The position numbers and the translations under genes were made by a program. Shown here one piece after another: positions 26,379 through 37,439 of a stretch of 64,000 nucleotides of DNA. Numbering within the stretch: the first letter of the stretch is position 1; every line of letters starts with the position of its first letter. The notes below the pieces were generated by a model. It searched no databases, was not told the origin of the DNA, and saw nothing but the letters and a program-made list of their open reading frames with translations. Source of the DNA: Pseudonocardia endophytica (GTDB lineage Bacteria > Actinomycetota > Actinomycetes > Mycobacteriales > Pseudonocardiaceae). The DNA is taken from positions 3,906,001 to 3,970,000 of the forward strand of contig NZ_SMFZ01000001.1 in assembly GCF_004339565.1 (NCBI RefSeq), read 5' to 3'.

Positions 26379-26482
26379 TTTCCTGACGTTGGAACCAGCG
26401 ACAGGCACACTGAGAGCAGCTTGCGGAACGAAGCGGCGACACTGGGTGCCACGACGACACGACGCAGGAGGACACGGGGCGG

Positions 26483-29110
<2,628 letters not shown>

Positions 29111-29116
29111 CCCCCA

Positions 29117-29150
29117 CGAGCCCGCCGTCCGGAACCGGACGGCGGGCTCG
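29117..29150. terminator. clpB terminator hairpin
   Basis: A perfect 16-base stem (29117-29132 with 29135-29150), followed by TT, begins seven bases after the clpB stop. It is a factor-independent-like terminator. The remaining sequence to 29345 holds no recognisable gene. Confidence 0.85.
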
Positions 29151-29345
29151 TTCGTGCGCCGCAGCGCGCTCACACCGGCCGGCGACGCCGCTGGACGCGC
29201 TGTGATCCGCGGAACGCGCGCGACCGGACGCGTGCGTTCTCCGGCTCCGTGCGCGTTCTCCGGATCACCGCGCGGTGGTGGCGATCGCGAACGGATCGGC
29301 GGAACCGGGGACGGGCGGAGCGGGCATCCGCCTACCGTCGCGGGC

Positions 29346-29675
29346 ATGGAGCGACGACGGCCGTACCTCGTCCCGGTGGACGACCTGCCGCCCCCGCGCG
29401 GGATCTACCGCGACCGGATGGACGGCGTGCTCGACCGCGTCGAGCGGGTGCGGGCCGAGCTCGCCGCCGTGCGGGAGACGGCGGGCTCCGCGGACGGGGC
29501 GGTCGTCGCGACCGTGGACGGGGCCGGGGCGTTGACCGGGCTCCGGTTCGGGCCGCGGGCCACCGCACTGCCACCGGAGCGGCTGGCCGAGCAGGTGCTC
29601 GCCGTCGTGGCCGACGCGGCGTCCGCTGCGACCAACCGGGCCGCGCGGCTGGTGGACGGCCTCACGACCGGATGA
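29346..29675 (+). CDS. YbaB/EbfC-like small protein
   Basis: A 109-residue protein. The arrangement of an N-terminal helix (DRMDGVLDRVERVRAELAAVRETAGS), a strand-rich middle (GAVVATVDGAGALTGLRFGP) and a C-terminal helix (LAEQVLAVVADAASAATNRA) is that of YbaB/EbfC nucleoid-associated proteins; in actinobacteria variants occur near ESX genes and as singletons. Function here is unknown. ATG 29346 is chosen; upstream in-frame sequence is low-complexity and overlaps the clpB terminator region. Confidence 0.65.
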   Translation: MERRRPYLVPVDDLPPPRGIYRDRMDGVLDRVERVRAELAAVRETAGSADGAVVATVDGAGALTGLRFGPRATALPPERLAEQVLAVVADAASAATNRAARLVDGLTTG

Positions 29676-29732
29676 GGGAACCCCTCGTTTCGCTACCACG
29701 CTCGACGGCGTCGCGGGACTAGGCTCCGCCGC

Positions 29733-30380
29733 ATGTCGGTCTGGTTCTGGGTCTGCATCATCGCCATCGTGGTGGGGGTCGGGCTCCTGCTGTTCGACCG
29801 GTTCCGCGGCGGCGCGACCCGGGACCGCAGGCGCTGGGCGTCCATGCGGGAGTGGGAGTACCTGGAGAGCGACCCGGTGCTGCCCAGCCGGTGGCGCTAC
29901 GGGACGGTCCACCAGGGCGGACCCGGCGTGGCCCGCAACCTGGTCAGTGGCGACGTGCCGACGCCGGACGGGCCGCGGCAGGCCTACGCCTTCGACCACG
30001 AGCAGGCCGGCCGGATCAGCTCGGTGCTGTGCGCGGTGCAGGTGCAGAAAGCGCTGCCGGCCGCCGTCGAGCTCCGGCTCCCGAGCGCTCCGCTGCCCGA
30101 CGACGCCGGTCTCGACCTGCTGGAGCCGGTCGGCGAGCGCTACGCGTTCGTCAGCGACGCCGACGCCGTGCGCCCCCTGCTGACGACCCGCCTGGCCGAC
30201 GCCAGCGACGCCGTCGGTGACGACATCGAGCTGCTCTGGGCGGAGGACGCCTGGGTGCTCGCGGCGGCGCCGGTCGGGATCTCGCCTGATCGCATGCAGG
30301 ACCTGCTGGCCGACCTCGCCGAGGTCGCCACGGCGCTGGAAGAGGGCCTGGGGGCCGAGAAGAAGTCGATCCCGTCCTGA
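29733..30380 (+). CDS. Membrane-anchored hypothetical protein
   Basis: A 215-residue protein I do not recognise. One N-terminal membrane helix (WFWVCIIAIVVGVGLLLF) with a following basic patch (RRRWASMREW) predicts a cytoplasmic domain. That domain has alternating strands and helices (VELRLPSAPLPDDAGLDLL, IELLWAEDAWVLAAAP) and ends in a long helix (MQDLLADLAEVATALEEGL). No catalytic motif is visible. It stands alone, 57 bases after the YbaB-like gene and 76 before an SDR gene. Confidence 0.7.
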   Translation: MSVWFWVCIIAIVVGVGLLLFDRFRGGATRDRRRWASMREWEYLESDPVLPSRWRYGTVHQGGPGVARNLVSGDVPTPDGPRQAYAFDHEQAGRISSVLCAVQVQKALPAAVELRLPSAPLPDDAGLDLLEPVGERYAFVSDADAVRPLLTTRLADASDAVGDDIELLWAEDAWVLAAAPVGISPDRMQDLLADLAEVATALEEGLGAEKKSIPS

Positions 30381-30456
30381 TCGTCCGATTTGGTCCGAAT
30401 GCGTTGGGTGACCACCCGATTGCGCTACGTGGAGCAGTGCTGGATACCCTCTTCGG

Positions 30457-31452
30457 GTGTCCCTCGCTCTGATAACCGGCGGTAGTGCCGGGCTGGGTGC
30501 TGCGTTCGCCGACCGCCTCGCCGGCCGCGGCCACGATCTCCTGCTCGTCGCGCGCGATGCGGAGCGCCTGGCCGCCACCGCCCGCGAGATCTCCTCCCGG
30601 CACGGCGTCCGGGTCGACGTCCTGGCCACCGATCTCGCGCAGCGTCACGGGCTGTTCCGGCTGGAGGCGCTGCTCTCCGGGCCGGAGGGACTGGCCGTCG
30701 ACGTGCTGGTCAACAACGCGGCCACGGAGACCGGGTCGCCGTTCCCGCACGCCGACCGGAACGACCTCCAGACCGAGATCGACCTCAACGTGACGGCCAT
30801 GATGCGGCTCACGCACGCCGTGCTGCCGGGCATGCTGCGGCGCGGCACCGGGACGGTCGTCAACGTCGGCAGCGTCGCGGGATGGCTGCCGTCCGCCGGC
30901 TCGACCTACGGCCCGACGAAGGCGTGGGTGGCGGCGTTCACCGACTCGCTCGTGCCGGTCGTGCGGGGCACCGGCGTGCGCGTGCTGGCGTTCTGCCCGG
31001 CCTGGGTCCGTACCGGGTGGAACGGTCGCGCGGAGCCGACCGGCCCGTCGCCGATGTGGCTGGAGGCGGGGCCCGCCGTCGACGTGTGCCTGGCCGACCT
31101 CGACCGCGGACGGGTGCTGAGCGTCCCCGGGGCGGTCCACCGGCCGCTCGTCGGGCTGCTGGAGATGCCCCGGCGGGCGCTGCGGACCGTCGCCCGCGCC
31201 ACGGGGTCGTCCCGGGAGGCCCGCTACCAGCGCGCGGAGCTCCCGCCGGCCCCGGTCGCGGAGGCTCCGGCGCCCGTCGCGCGTCCCGCGGGGTCGTTCC
31301 GGCCCGTGCTGCCGGACCTTCCCGCCCGGCCCGCCGAGCGGTCGTCGCGTCGCCAGCGCCCCGCGCCATCGCCGCACTTCGTGCCCACGTCGCGCCTGAC
31401 CGGCGAGGCGCGCGCCCGCGCCGACCGGGCGCGCCAGCGCACCGGGACCTGA
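30457..31452 (+). CDS. Short-chain dehydrogenase/reductase (SDR) with a C-terminal extension
   Basis: A 331-residue NAD(P)-dependent oxidoreductase. The Rossmann motif TGGSAGLG starts at residue 7; NNAA, the catalytic Ser in VNVGSVAG, and Tyr/Lys in YGPTK are all present. After ~250 residues a Pro/Ala/Arg-rich tail of ~80 residues follows, which is unusual. Sequence and length of the catalytic part resemble the SDR gene at 33262, so the two are paralogues flanking the monooxygenase gene at 31612. Substrate unknown; a lipid-type alcohol or ketone is plausible from the neighbours. Confidence 0.9.
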   Translation: MSLALITGGSAGLGAAFADRLAGRGHDLLLVARDAERLAATAREISSRHGVRVDVLATDLAQRHGLFRLEALLSGPEGLAVDVLVNNAATETGSPFPHADRNDLQTEIDLNVTAMMRLTHAVLPGMLRRGTGTVVNVGSVAGWLPSAGSTYGPTKAWVAAFTDSLVPVVRGTGVRVLAFCPAWVRTGWNGRAEPTGPSPMWLEAGPAVDVCLADLDRGRVLSVPGAVHRPLVGLLEMPRRALRTVARATGSSREARYQRAELPPAPVAEAPAPVARPAGSFRPVLPDLPARPAERSSRRQRPAPSPHFVPTSRLTGEARARADRARQRTGT

Positions 31453-31467
31453 CCGGGCGACCCGGCC

Positions 31468-31527
31468 GAGCACCGGGCCCGAACGGGGGTGCCGGCGGAG
31501 CACCAGGCCCGAACGAGGGTGCCGTTC
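31468..31527. repeat. Two 30-base direct repeats
   Basis: Units 31468-31497 and 31498-31527 both start GAGCACC and contain GGCCCGAACG and GGGTGCCG, with a few differences. They lie between the stop of the SDR gene and the convergent monooxygenase gene. The second unit runs into the dispersed hairpin element at 31508-31564. Confidence 0.7.
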
Positions 31528-31564
31528 GGGCAGTGGGACTGCTCGATGGTGCCGTTCGTTCGGG
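31508..31564. repeat. Dispersed palindromic element, copy 1
   Basis: Outer arms CCCGAACGA (31508-31516) and TCGTTCGGG (31556-31564) enclose a small stem GCAGT-GGG-ACTGC. Its right part (31535-31564) matches the reverse complement of 38481-38510 at 27 of 30 positions, so both are copies of one mobile or selected hairpin family. It lies 3' of a gene and may double as a terminator. Confidence 0.7.
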
Positions 31565-31621
31565 TGGTCAGGTGGGGTCAGGTGGCCCGGGTGGTCAGGT
31601 GATCCGGGTGGTCAGGTGGCC
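31561..31621. repeat. 17-base tandem repeat at the end of the monooxygenase gene
   Basis: Units CGGGTGGTCAGGTGnnn begin at 31561, 31588 and 31605, with a partial copy at 31578-31587. The last unit contains the stop codon of the minus-strand monooxygenase gene, so its final codons are part of the repeat. Confidence 0.75.
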
Positions 31622-33165
31622 CGGACGGCCCCCAGCGGGCGCCCCGCACCTCGGCGACCGGCGACGGTGCGGAACGGCGCGCGGCGGAAACGCCGGGTGC
31701 GCAGCTGGTACTCGGCCGTGTTCCCCGGCCACATCACGACGTTGATCCCGTGGTCGTTCTGGTAGTAGCTGGCGCAGCCGCCGACCTCCCACACGGTGCG
31801 TGCGGAGCGCCTGCGCACCCGTCGCGTCCACCGGCGTTCGACGTCGGCGCGGACGTCGACGGTCTCGATCCCGTCCCGGGCCATCGTCACCACCGCGTCC
31901 GCCACGTAGCGGCCCTGGGCCTCGGCGAACAGCAGCGTCGAGCTGACGCCGCTCGTCGCGTTCGGGCCCTGCATCAGGAAGAAGTTCGGGAACTCCGGGT
32001 AGGACATGCCCAGGTAGGCGTGTGGTAGGGCGCCCCAGTGGTCGGACAGCGACCGGCCGGACGCGTCCCGCACCCGGCGGGCGATCGGGGACGTCGCACC
32101 GATCTCGAACCCGGTGGCGAACACGATCACGTCGACCTCGGCCGACGTGCCGTCCGCCGCGACGACCGTGTTCCCGCGCACCTCCTCCAGACCACCGGTG
32201 TGCAGTGTCGTGTTCGGTGCGCCCACCGCGGGCAGGTAGTCGTTCGAGACCAGCGGGCGCTTGCACAGGTACTCGAAGTCCGGCGTCAGGCGCTCCCGCA
32301 GCTCCGGGTCGGTGACCTGCTGCTGCAGATGGCGGCGCCCGATCCGCATGAGCCCGGTGCGCATCGTCCGCACCCGGCGGGCCGCGGCGAGGATCTCGGC
32401 GCCGACGTAGGTCAGGTCGAACTGCATCCGCATCAGGAACGGGTTCGCGGCCAGCCACCGCCGGGTGCGCTCCGGCACCGGCCGGTCCGGTTTCGGCATC
32501 ACCCACGCCGGCGTGCGCTGCACCAGGTGCAGCTCGGAGACCAGCGGCTGGATCTCCGGCACGATCTGGACGGTCGACGCCCCGGTCCCGACGATCGCGA
32601 CGCGCCTGCCGGCGAGGTCGAGATCGTGGTCCCAGCGCGACGAGTGGAACGACGGCCCCGGGAACGCGTCCAGTCCCGGCACGTCCGGCAGCTTCGGATC
32701 GGAGACCAGACCGGCGGCGCTGACCAGCACGTCACAGGTCACCTCGCCGCGACCGGTGGTGATTCGCCAGCACCGCGCTGCGGGGTCCCACCGGGCGTCG
32801 CGCACGTCGTGGCCGAACCGCACCCTGTCCATCAGACCGTCGGTGCGAGCGAGGCGACGCGAGTAGTCGAGGACCTCGTGGCCCGGCGCGTAGGTGTCGG
32901 TCCAGTCCGGGTTCGTCATCCGCCGGAGCTGGTAGAGCGACGACGGCGTGTCCACCCCGACCCCGGGATAGGTGTTGTCCCGCCACACCCCGCCCACGTC
33001 GTGCGCGCGCTCGAGCAGCACCACGTCGTCGACCCCGCGGCGCAGCAGCGCCAGGCCGACGGTCAGCCCGGTGAACCCGGCGCCGATCACGGCCACGCGG
33101 TGGTGGTCGTCGGTCCCCCGGGCTCCGACACCCGGCGACGGGCCGGTCAGCACTTCCGACGTCAT
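31612..33165 (-). CDS. Flavin-containing monooxygenase with the Baeyer-Villiger fingerprint
   Basis: A 517-residue FAD- and NADPH-dependent oxygenase. Two dinucleotide-binding motifs are present (GAGFTG from residue 28; GTGAST from 193). The type I Baeyer-Villiger signature F-x-G-x3-H-x3-W is complete at residues 168-178 (FPGPSFHSSRW). Such enzymes insert oxygen beside a ketone or oxidise heteroatoms. The arrangement with SDR genes recalls the mycobacterial mymA region, involved in envelope lipid metabolism, but the partner genes differ. ATG 33165 is the start; the C-terminus runs into a tandem repeat. Confidence 0.92.
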   Translation of the reverse strand: MTSEVLTGPSPGVGARGTDDHHRVAVIGAGFTGLTVGLALLRRGVDDVVLLERAHDVGGVWRDNTYPGVGVDTPSSLYQLRRMTNPDWTDTYAPGHEVLDYSRRLARTDGLMDRVRFGHDVRDARWDPAARCWRITTGRGEVTCDVLVSAAGLVSDPKLPDVPGLDAFPGPSFHSSRWDHDLDLAGRRVAIVGTGASTVQIVPEIQPLVSELHLVQRTPAWVMPKPDRPVPERTRRWLAANPFLMRMQFDLTYVGAEILAAARRVRTMRTGLMRIGRRHLQQQVTDPELRERLTPDFEYLCKRPLVSNDYLPAVGAPNTTLHTGGLEEVRGNTVVAADGTSAEVDVIVFATGFEIGATSPIARRVRDASGRSLSDHWGALPHAYLGMSYPEFPNFFLMQGPNATSGVSSTLLFAEAQGRYVADAVVTMARDGIETVDVRADVERRWTRRVRRRSARTVWEVGGCASYYQNDHGINVVMWPGNTAEYQLRTRRFRRAPFRTVAGRRGAGRPLGAVRAT

Positions 33166-33261
33166 ACCCTCGACGGTAAAGGGCGAGTAACCACGGCGTG
33201 GTGTGAACCGTGCCGCGCCCGGGTCGCGCGGCTCCGCCCGACCGACGGCTAGGCTGCCCCG

Positions 33262-34035
33262 GTGCCCTCCGTCATGATCACCGGAGCGTCCGCGGGGATC
33301 GGTGCCGCGTTCGCCGACCGGTTGGCCTCGGACGGCCGCGACCTGGTACTCGTCGCCCGGGACACCGAGCGTCTCGATGCGGCCGCGAACCGCTACCGCG
33401 GGCTCGGCGTGTCGGTCGAGGTGCTGTCCGCCGACCTCGCCGACGCCGACGCGCGGCAGCGGGTCGTGCGCAGACTCACCGACCCGGACCTCTCGCCGGT
33501 CGACCTGCTGGTCAACAACGCCGGGCTGTCGATCGGGACGTCGTTCCTGCAGGCCGATCCGGCCGAGCTCGCCCGCCAGCTCGAGGTGAACGTGGCGACC
33601 GTGCTGACGCTCACCAGGGCCGCGCTGCCCGGGATGGTCGACCGCGGGCGCGGCGCGGTGGTCAACGTCGCCAGCGTGGCCGGGTTCGTGGCGGGCCGCG
33701 GGTCGACGTACCCGGCCGACAAGGCCTGGGTGATCACGTTCACCGAAGGTGTCTCGGGGTCGCTGCAGGGCACCGGCGTGCGCGCGATGGCGCTGTGCCC
33801 CGGCTTCGTGCGCACCGAGTTCCACGAGCGCGCCGGGATCGAGGTCGGCGGCCGCCGCGGCCCGTTCTGGCTGGAACCGACCCGCGTCGTCGACGAGGCG
33901 TTGGCCGATCTGGAGCGCGGCCGCGTGATCTGCATCCCGTCGCCGCAGTACAAGGCCGTCGTCGGGCTCGTCGGGGCACTCCCGCGCAGCCTGGTCCGGC
34001 GGATCACCTCGTCGTTCAGCAGGGACCGCACATGA
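33262..34035 (+). CDS. Short-chain dehydrogenase/reductase (SDR)
   Basis: A 257-residue SDR. TGASAGIG binds the cofactor, NNAG follows, the catalytic Ser is in VNVASVAG, and Tyr-x3-Lys occurs as YPADK. It is closely similar to the SDR at 30457 (shared GTGVR, ALCPGFVRT versus AFCPAWVRT) but lacks the C-terminal extension. Start GTG 33262; ATG 33274 would be too close to the cofactor motif. It is divergent from the monooxygenase gene with 96 bases between, and its stop overlaps pyrE (ATGA), placing pyrE in the same transcript. Confidence 0.92.
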   Translation: MPSVMITGASAGIGAAFADRLASDGRDLVLVARDTERLDAAANRYRGLGVSVEVLSADLADADARQRVVRRLTDPDLSPVDLLVNNAGLSIGTSFLQADPAELARQLEVNVATVLTLTRAALPGMVDRGRGAVVNVASVAGFVAGRGSTYPADKAWVITFTEGVSGSLQGTGVRAMALCPGFVRTEFHERAGIEVGGRRGPFWLEPTRVVDEALADLERGRVICIPSPQYKAVVGLVGALPRSLVRRITSSFSRDRT

Positions 34036-34589
34036 CCGCGCACGCCGACCGAGCCCGCCTGGCCGCACTCGTCCGCGAGCACGGCGTGGTGCACGGGCGC
34101 GTCACGCTCTCCTCCGGCGCCGAGGCCGACTACTACGTCGACATGCGCAGGGTCACGCTGCACCACGAGGCCTCGCCGCTGGTCGGGCGGCTGCTGCGGG
34201 CTCTCACCGACGACTGGGAGTACACCTCGGTCGGCGGCCTCACGCTCGGCGCGGACCCGGTCGCGACCGCGATCCTGCACGCCGCGGCGGCCGAGCCGGA
34301 CACCCCGCCGGTGGATGCGTTCGTCGTCCGCAAGGAGGCGAAGGCGCACGGGATGCAGCGCCGGATCGAGGGACCGGACATCGCCGGCCGCGCCGTGCTC
34401 GTCGTCGAGGACACGTCGACGACGGGTTCCTCCCCGCTGACGGCCGTGCGGGCCGCGCGCGAGGCCGGTGCGACGGTGCTCGGCGTGGCGACCGTCGTCG
34501 ACCGCTCCAGCGGTGCCCGCGAGGCGATCGAGGCCGAGGGAGTCCCCTACCGGTCCCTGCTCGGACTGGCCGACCTGCAGCTCGGGTGA
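34032..34589 (+). CDS. pyrE: Orotate phosphoribosyltransferase
   Basis: A 185-residue enzyme joining orotate and PRPP to give orotidine 5'-phosphate in pyrimidine synthesis. The PRPP loop VLVVEDTSTTGSS is at residues 122-134, and catalytic-loop residues lie in VRKEAKAHG (~99-107). Length is normal. ATG 34032 overlaps the SDR stop; GTG of the methyltransferase overlaps its own stop. The pyrE-SpoU neighbourhood is also found in mycobacteria. Confidence 0.95.
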   Translation: MTAHADRARLAALVREHGVVHGRVTLSSGAEADYYVDMRRVTLHHEASPLVGRLLRALTDDWEYTSVGGLTLGADPVATAILHAAAAEPDTPPVDAFVVRKEAKAHGMQRRIEGPDIAGRAVLVVEDTSTTGSSPLTAVRAAREAGATVLGVATVVDRSSGAREAIEAEGVPYRSLLGLADLQLG

Positions 34590-35263
34590 GCGTCGACCCC
34601 GGCGAGGACGCGCCCGGACCCTCCGAGTGGACGGTGCCGGGTGCCCCGGTCGGGGTGGGGCCGTGGCCGGGCGGCCCGGACGCGTGGCCGTCCGGTGACC
34701 GTTGGGACCCGGAGCTGCTCGAGCACGGCGACCGCCGCAACGTCGTCGACGCCTACCGCTACTGGCGCCGTGACGCCGTCGCGGCCGACCTGGCCCGTCG
34801 CGCCCATCCGTTCCACGTCGCGATCGAGAACCTGGGCCACGACCACAACATCGGGACGGTCGTCCGGACCGCGAACGCGTTCGCCGCGGCCGGCGTGCAC
34901 ATCGTCGGGCGGCGGCGGTGGAACCGGCGCGGTGCCATGGTCACCGACCGCTACCTGCGCCTGCACCACCACCCGGACGTCGACGGGCTGGCCGCGTTCG
35001 CCGCGGAGCGCGGGCTGACGGTGGTCGCGGTGGACAACACGCCCGGTGCGGTCCGGCTGGAGACGGCCGAGCTGCCGCGGGAGTGCGTGCTGCTGTTCGG
35101 GCAGGAGGGCCCCGGGCTGTCCGGACCGGCCAGAGAGCTCGCGTCGCTGTCGGTGTCGATCGCCCAGTTCGGCTCGACGCGGTCGATCAACGCGGGGGTC
35201 GCGGCGGGCGTCGCGATGCACGCCTGGGTCCGCAGGCACGCGGACCTCGACGCGGCCTGGTGA
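34586..35263 (+). CDS. SpoU/TrmH-family RNA 2'-O-methyltransferase
   Basis: A 225-residue SPOUT-fold methyltransferase using S-adenosylmethionine. The three family motifs are visible: NIGTVVRTANAF, LLFGQEGPGLS and GSTRSINAGVAAGVAM; together they form the trefoil knot. The N-terminal ~60 residues are an extra Pro/Gly-rich and basic segment. The target (rRNA or tRNA) cannot be read from sequence. GTG 34586 overlaps the pyrE stop (GTGA). It is convergent with the DedA gene. Confidence 0.92.
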   Translation: MSVDPGEDAPGPSEWTVPGAPVGVGPWPGGPDAWPSGDRWDPELLEHGDRRNVVDAYRYWRRDAVAADLARRAHPFHVAIENLGHDHNIGTVVRTANAFAAAGVHIVGRRRWNRRGAMVTDRYLRLHHHPDVDGLAAFAAERGLTVVAVDNTPGAVRLETAELPRECVLLFGQEGPGLSGPARELASLSVSIAQFGSTRSINAGVAAGVAMHAWVRRHADLDAAW

Positions 35264-35298
35264 CGCGCGGCGCTGTCCGTTCGCTCGGCAAGCCTCGC

Positions 35299-36246
35299 TT
35301 ACGACTCCTCGGGCCCGCGGCGATCCTGTGCCCTGCCCATCACCGGACGGCCCGACGAGCGGGTCTCCACCGGGCCGCGGGCCTGCCCGTTCGGCTGCCG
35401 GGGAGCGGACTGCGGCGTGACCGGGGACATCCGGGTCGTCGCGGCCGTGCTGTCGACGCCGTCCTGCGTCCGCGGGGCACGGCCACCCGGCGCCGGGGCG
35501 TCCGGACCGTCCCAGCCCGTCCCGCGTGGCGGGACCGGCGAGATCGGCTGCGTGAGGTCCGACGGGCCCTGGGCGGCGACCGCGGGGCCCTCCTTGCGCG
35601 ACTTCGCCCTGGCCCGCAGCACCTCGACGATGATCGGCAGGATCGAGACGAACACGACCAGGACCAGGATCAGGTCGATGTGGTCCCGGACGAACGTGAA
35701 CTGGCCGAGGAAGTAGCCGAGCACGGTGACGCCCGCCGCCCAGGCCACGCCGCCGATCAGCGAGTAGGTGAGGTAGCGCTTCGGGTCCATCCTGGCCACG
35801 CCAGCGCTGACCGTGATGAACGTCCGCACGATCGGCACGAACCGGCCGAGCACGATGGCCCGGTTGCCGTACTTCTCGAAGAACTCGTGCGTCTTCGCCA
35901 CGTGCTTCGGGTTGAACAGCTTCGACTTCGGCTTGTCGAAGATCGCCGGGCCCGCCTTGTAGCCGATGCCGTACCCGACGGCGTTGCCCAGCAACGCCGC
36001 GAACACCAGCACCAGGCAGGTCGCCCACAGCGGCGCGATGTGGCCGGACGCGACGAACAGGCCCGCGGTGAACAGCAGCGAGTCACCCGGCAGGAAGAAA
36101 CCGAGCAGCAGGCCGCACTCCGCGAAGATGATCGCGGCGACGCCGACCAGCGCCCACGGCCCGAGCCATTCGATGATGACCGTCGGGTCGAGCCACTCCG
36201 GGCCCAGGGCGAGCGTGCTGAACGTCTGCGTGGCGAGCGGCGTCAC
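35299..36246 (-). CDS. DedA-family membrane protein
   Basis: A 315-residue inner-membrane protein. DedA proteins recycle undecaprenyl phosphate or flip lipids and affect envelope stress tolerance. The core (~20-220) shows family motifs (FFLPGDSLLFTAG, GYGIGYKAGPAIF, RFVPIVRTFITVSAGVARM with the conserved Arg/Pro residues). The C-terminal ~90 residues are a Pro/Gly/Arg-rich cytoplasmic tail absent from short homologues. GTG 36246 is taken as start, directly before the first amphipathic segment. Confidence 0.9.
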   Translation of the reverse strand: MTPLATQTFSTLALGPEWLDPTVIIEWLGPWALVGVAAIIFAECGLLLGFFLPGDSLLFTAGLFVASGHIAPLWATCLVLVFAALLGNAVGYGIGYKAGPAIFDKPKSKLFNPKHVAKTHEFFEKYGNRAIVLGRFVPIVRTFITVSAGVARMDPKRYLTYSLIGGVAWAAGVTVLGYFLGQFTFVRDHIDLILVLVVFVSILPIIVEVLRARAKSRKEGPAVAAQGPSDLTQPISPVPPRGTGWDGPDAPAPGGRAPRTQDGVDSTAATTRMSPVTPQSAPRQPNGQARGPVETRSSGRPVMGRAQDRRGPEES

Positions 36247-36337
36247 GAGACACGACGGTACCGGTCCGGTATGTGCGACTCGTGAGCCGCTGCTGTGCGG
36301 TCGTCCCTCGGCCGGGTGACCAGGACCGACGCGGTGG

Positions 36338-36670
36338 TCAGCCGATCGCGGGCAGTACACCGGGCAGCAGGACCGACAGCAGCGCGAGGCCGCCGCCGAG
36401 GATCGCGCCCACGAGCAGCGTCACGACCAGCGCCCAGACGATCTGTCTGCGGTCCGACCCGGTGGCCTGCTCCTGCACCTGCGGAGAGGGCGGTGCGGTC
36501 TGCGACGGGCGCGGTGCGGGCGGCGGCATGCGGTTCGGCATCCGAGGTGGCGCGGGCGGCGGTGCCTGCCGTTGCGGGCGGGGGCCGTTCTGCGGCGGCA
36601 TCGGGCCGCGCGAGGCCTGCGCGTGCAGGGCCTCGCTGAGCCGCCGTCCGGCGTCGTCGGGATGGGTCAT
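36338..36670 (-). CDS. Small Pro-rich single-pass membrane protein, coupled to the sigma factor
   Basis: A 110-residue protein: a soluble N-terminus, a long Pro/Arg/Gln-rich cytoplasmic stretch (~25-72), and one membrane helix (VWALVVTLLVGAILGGGLALL) near the C-terminus. ATG 36670 overlaps the stop of the sigma-factor gene by four bases, so the two are made together. It is too short for a canonical zinc anti-sigma domain and has no H-x3-C-x2-C motif, but position suggests it could sense or tether. Function unknown. Confidence 0.75.
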   Translation of the reverse strand: MTHPDDAGRRLSEALHAQASRGPMPPQNGPRPQRQAPPPAPPRMPNRMPPPAPRPSQTAPPSPQVQEQATGSDRRQIVWALVVTLLVGAILGGGLALLSVLLPGVLPAIG

Positions 36671-37293
36671 GGCGAGTTCGTCCGTCCGGCGCCCGAGCGA
36701 TCCTCCATGATCCGCGCCACCGCGTCGATCGCCCGGCTGGCCGTCGACTTGACCGTTCCGCGACTCATCCCGGCGGCCTCGGCGATCTCGGACTCGGACA
36801 GCCCTCCGTAGTAGCGCAGCACCAGGACCTCGCGTTGCCGCGGCGGGAGCGCGGACAGCGCGTCCACGACGGACTGGTGCTCCGCGGACAGCATCGCGAG
36901 CGACTCGGCGGAGCGGGCGTTCGCCGAGTGCGGCGGGACGTACTCACGCGCGGTACGACGGCGACGCAGCACCGAGCGCGACCCGTTCACCACCGCAGCG
37001 CGCAGGTAGGCCAGCGCAGCCGCCTCGTCGCGCAGACCGGACCAGTGCCGGTGCAGGCCCGCGAACGCCTCCTGCACGACGTCCTCGGCCGTGGCCGGGA
37101 TGTCCACCAGCAGCATCGCGAGGCGCATCAGGCGTGTCCGGTGGTCCCGGTAGAGGTCGGCCAGCGTCAGCGGGGTCGCCGGGGCGTCGTGCGGCCCGGT
37201 GTCGGAGACCTGGTCCGGACTCTTGCCGCTGTCGATGCGCCGGAGCCGGCTCAGCGTCCGGTCGACGGCGTTCTCCGCCCCTGCCTCCTCCAC
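36667..37293 (-). CDS. ECF-type RNA polymerase sigma factor
   Basis: A 208-residue group 4 sigma factor resembling SigE-like actinobacterial members. Region 2 is seen around residues 50-90 (LYRDHRTRLMRLAMLLV, AEDVVQEAFAGLHRHW) and region 4 around 145-195 (ALPPRQREVLVLRYYGGLSESEIAEAAGMSRGTVKS). GTG 37293 is chosen because residues upstream of it overlap the fba promoter region and are low-complexity. It redirects polymerase to a stress regulon; the small membrane protein gene downstream may modulate it. Divergent from fba. Confidence 0.92.
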   Translation of the reverse strand: MEEAGAENAVDRTLSRLRRIDSGKSPDQVSDTGPHDAPATPLTLADLYRDHRTRLMRLAMLLVDIPATAEDVVQEAFAGLHRHWSGLRDEAAALAYLRAAVVNGSRSVLRRRRTAREYVPPHSANARSAESLAMLSAEHQSVVDALSALPPRQREVLVLRYYGGLSESEIAEAAGMSRGTVKSTASRAIDAVARIMEDRSGAGRTNSP

Positions 37294-37439
37294 GCCCCCA
37301 GCGTAACGGGGACGGGTGACCCGCCTCGAACGTCCGCCCGGGACAGGTGATCTCGGGCACCGCCCGCGGCGCCCGGAGTGCGCAATACTCGCGGCAGACT
37401 GCGCACCCGCAGGCCTGTCGACGACGAGGAGGTCCACCC

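Noticed and set aside
26340-26400. Start of a mobile element or attachment site at the inverted repeat
   Set aside because: The dyad matches the HspR operator and lies between conserved genes; no integrase or duplication is seen.
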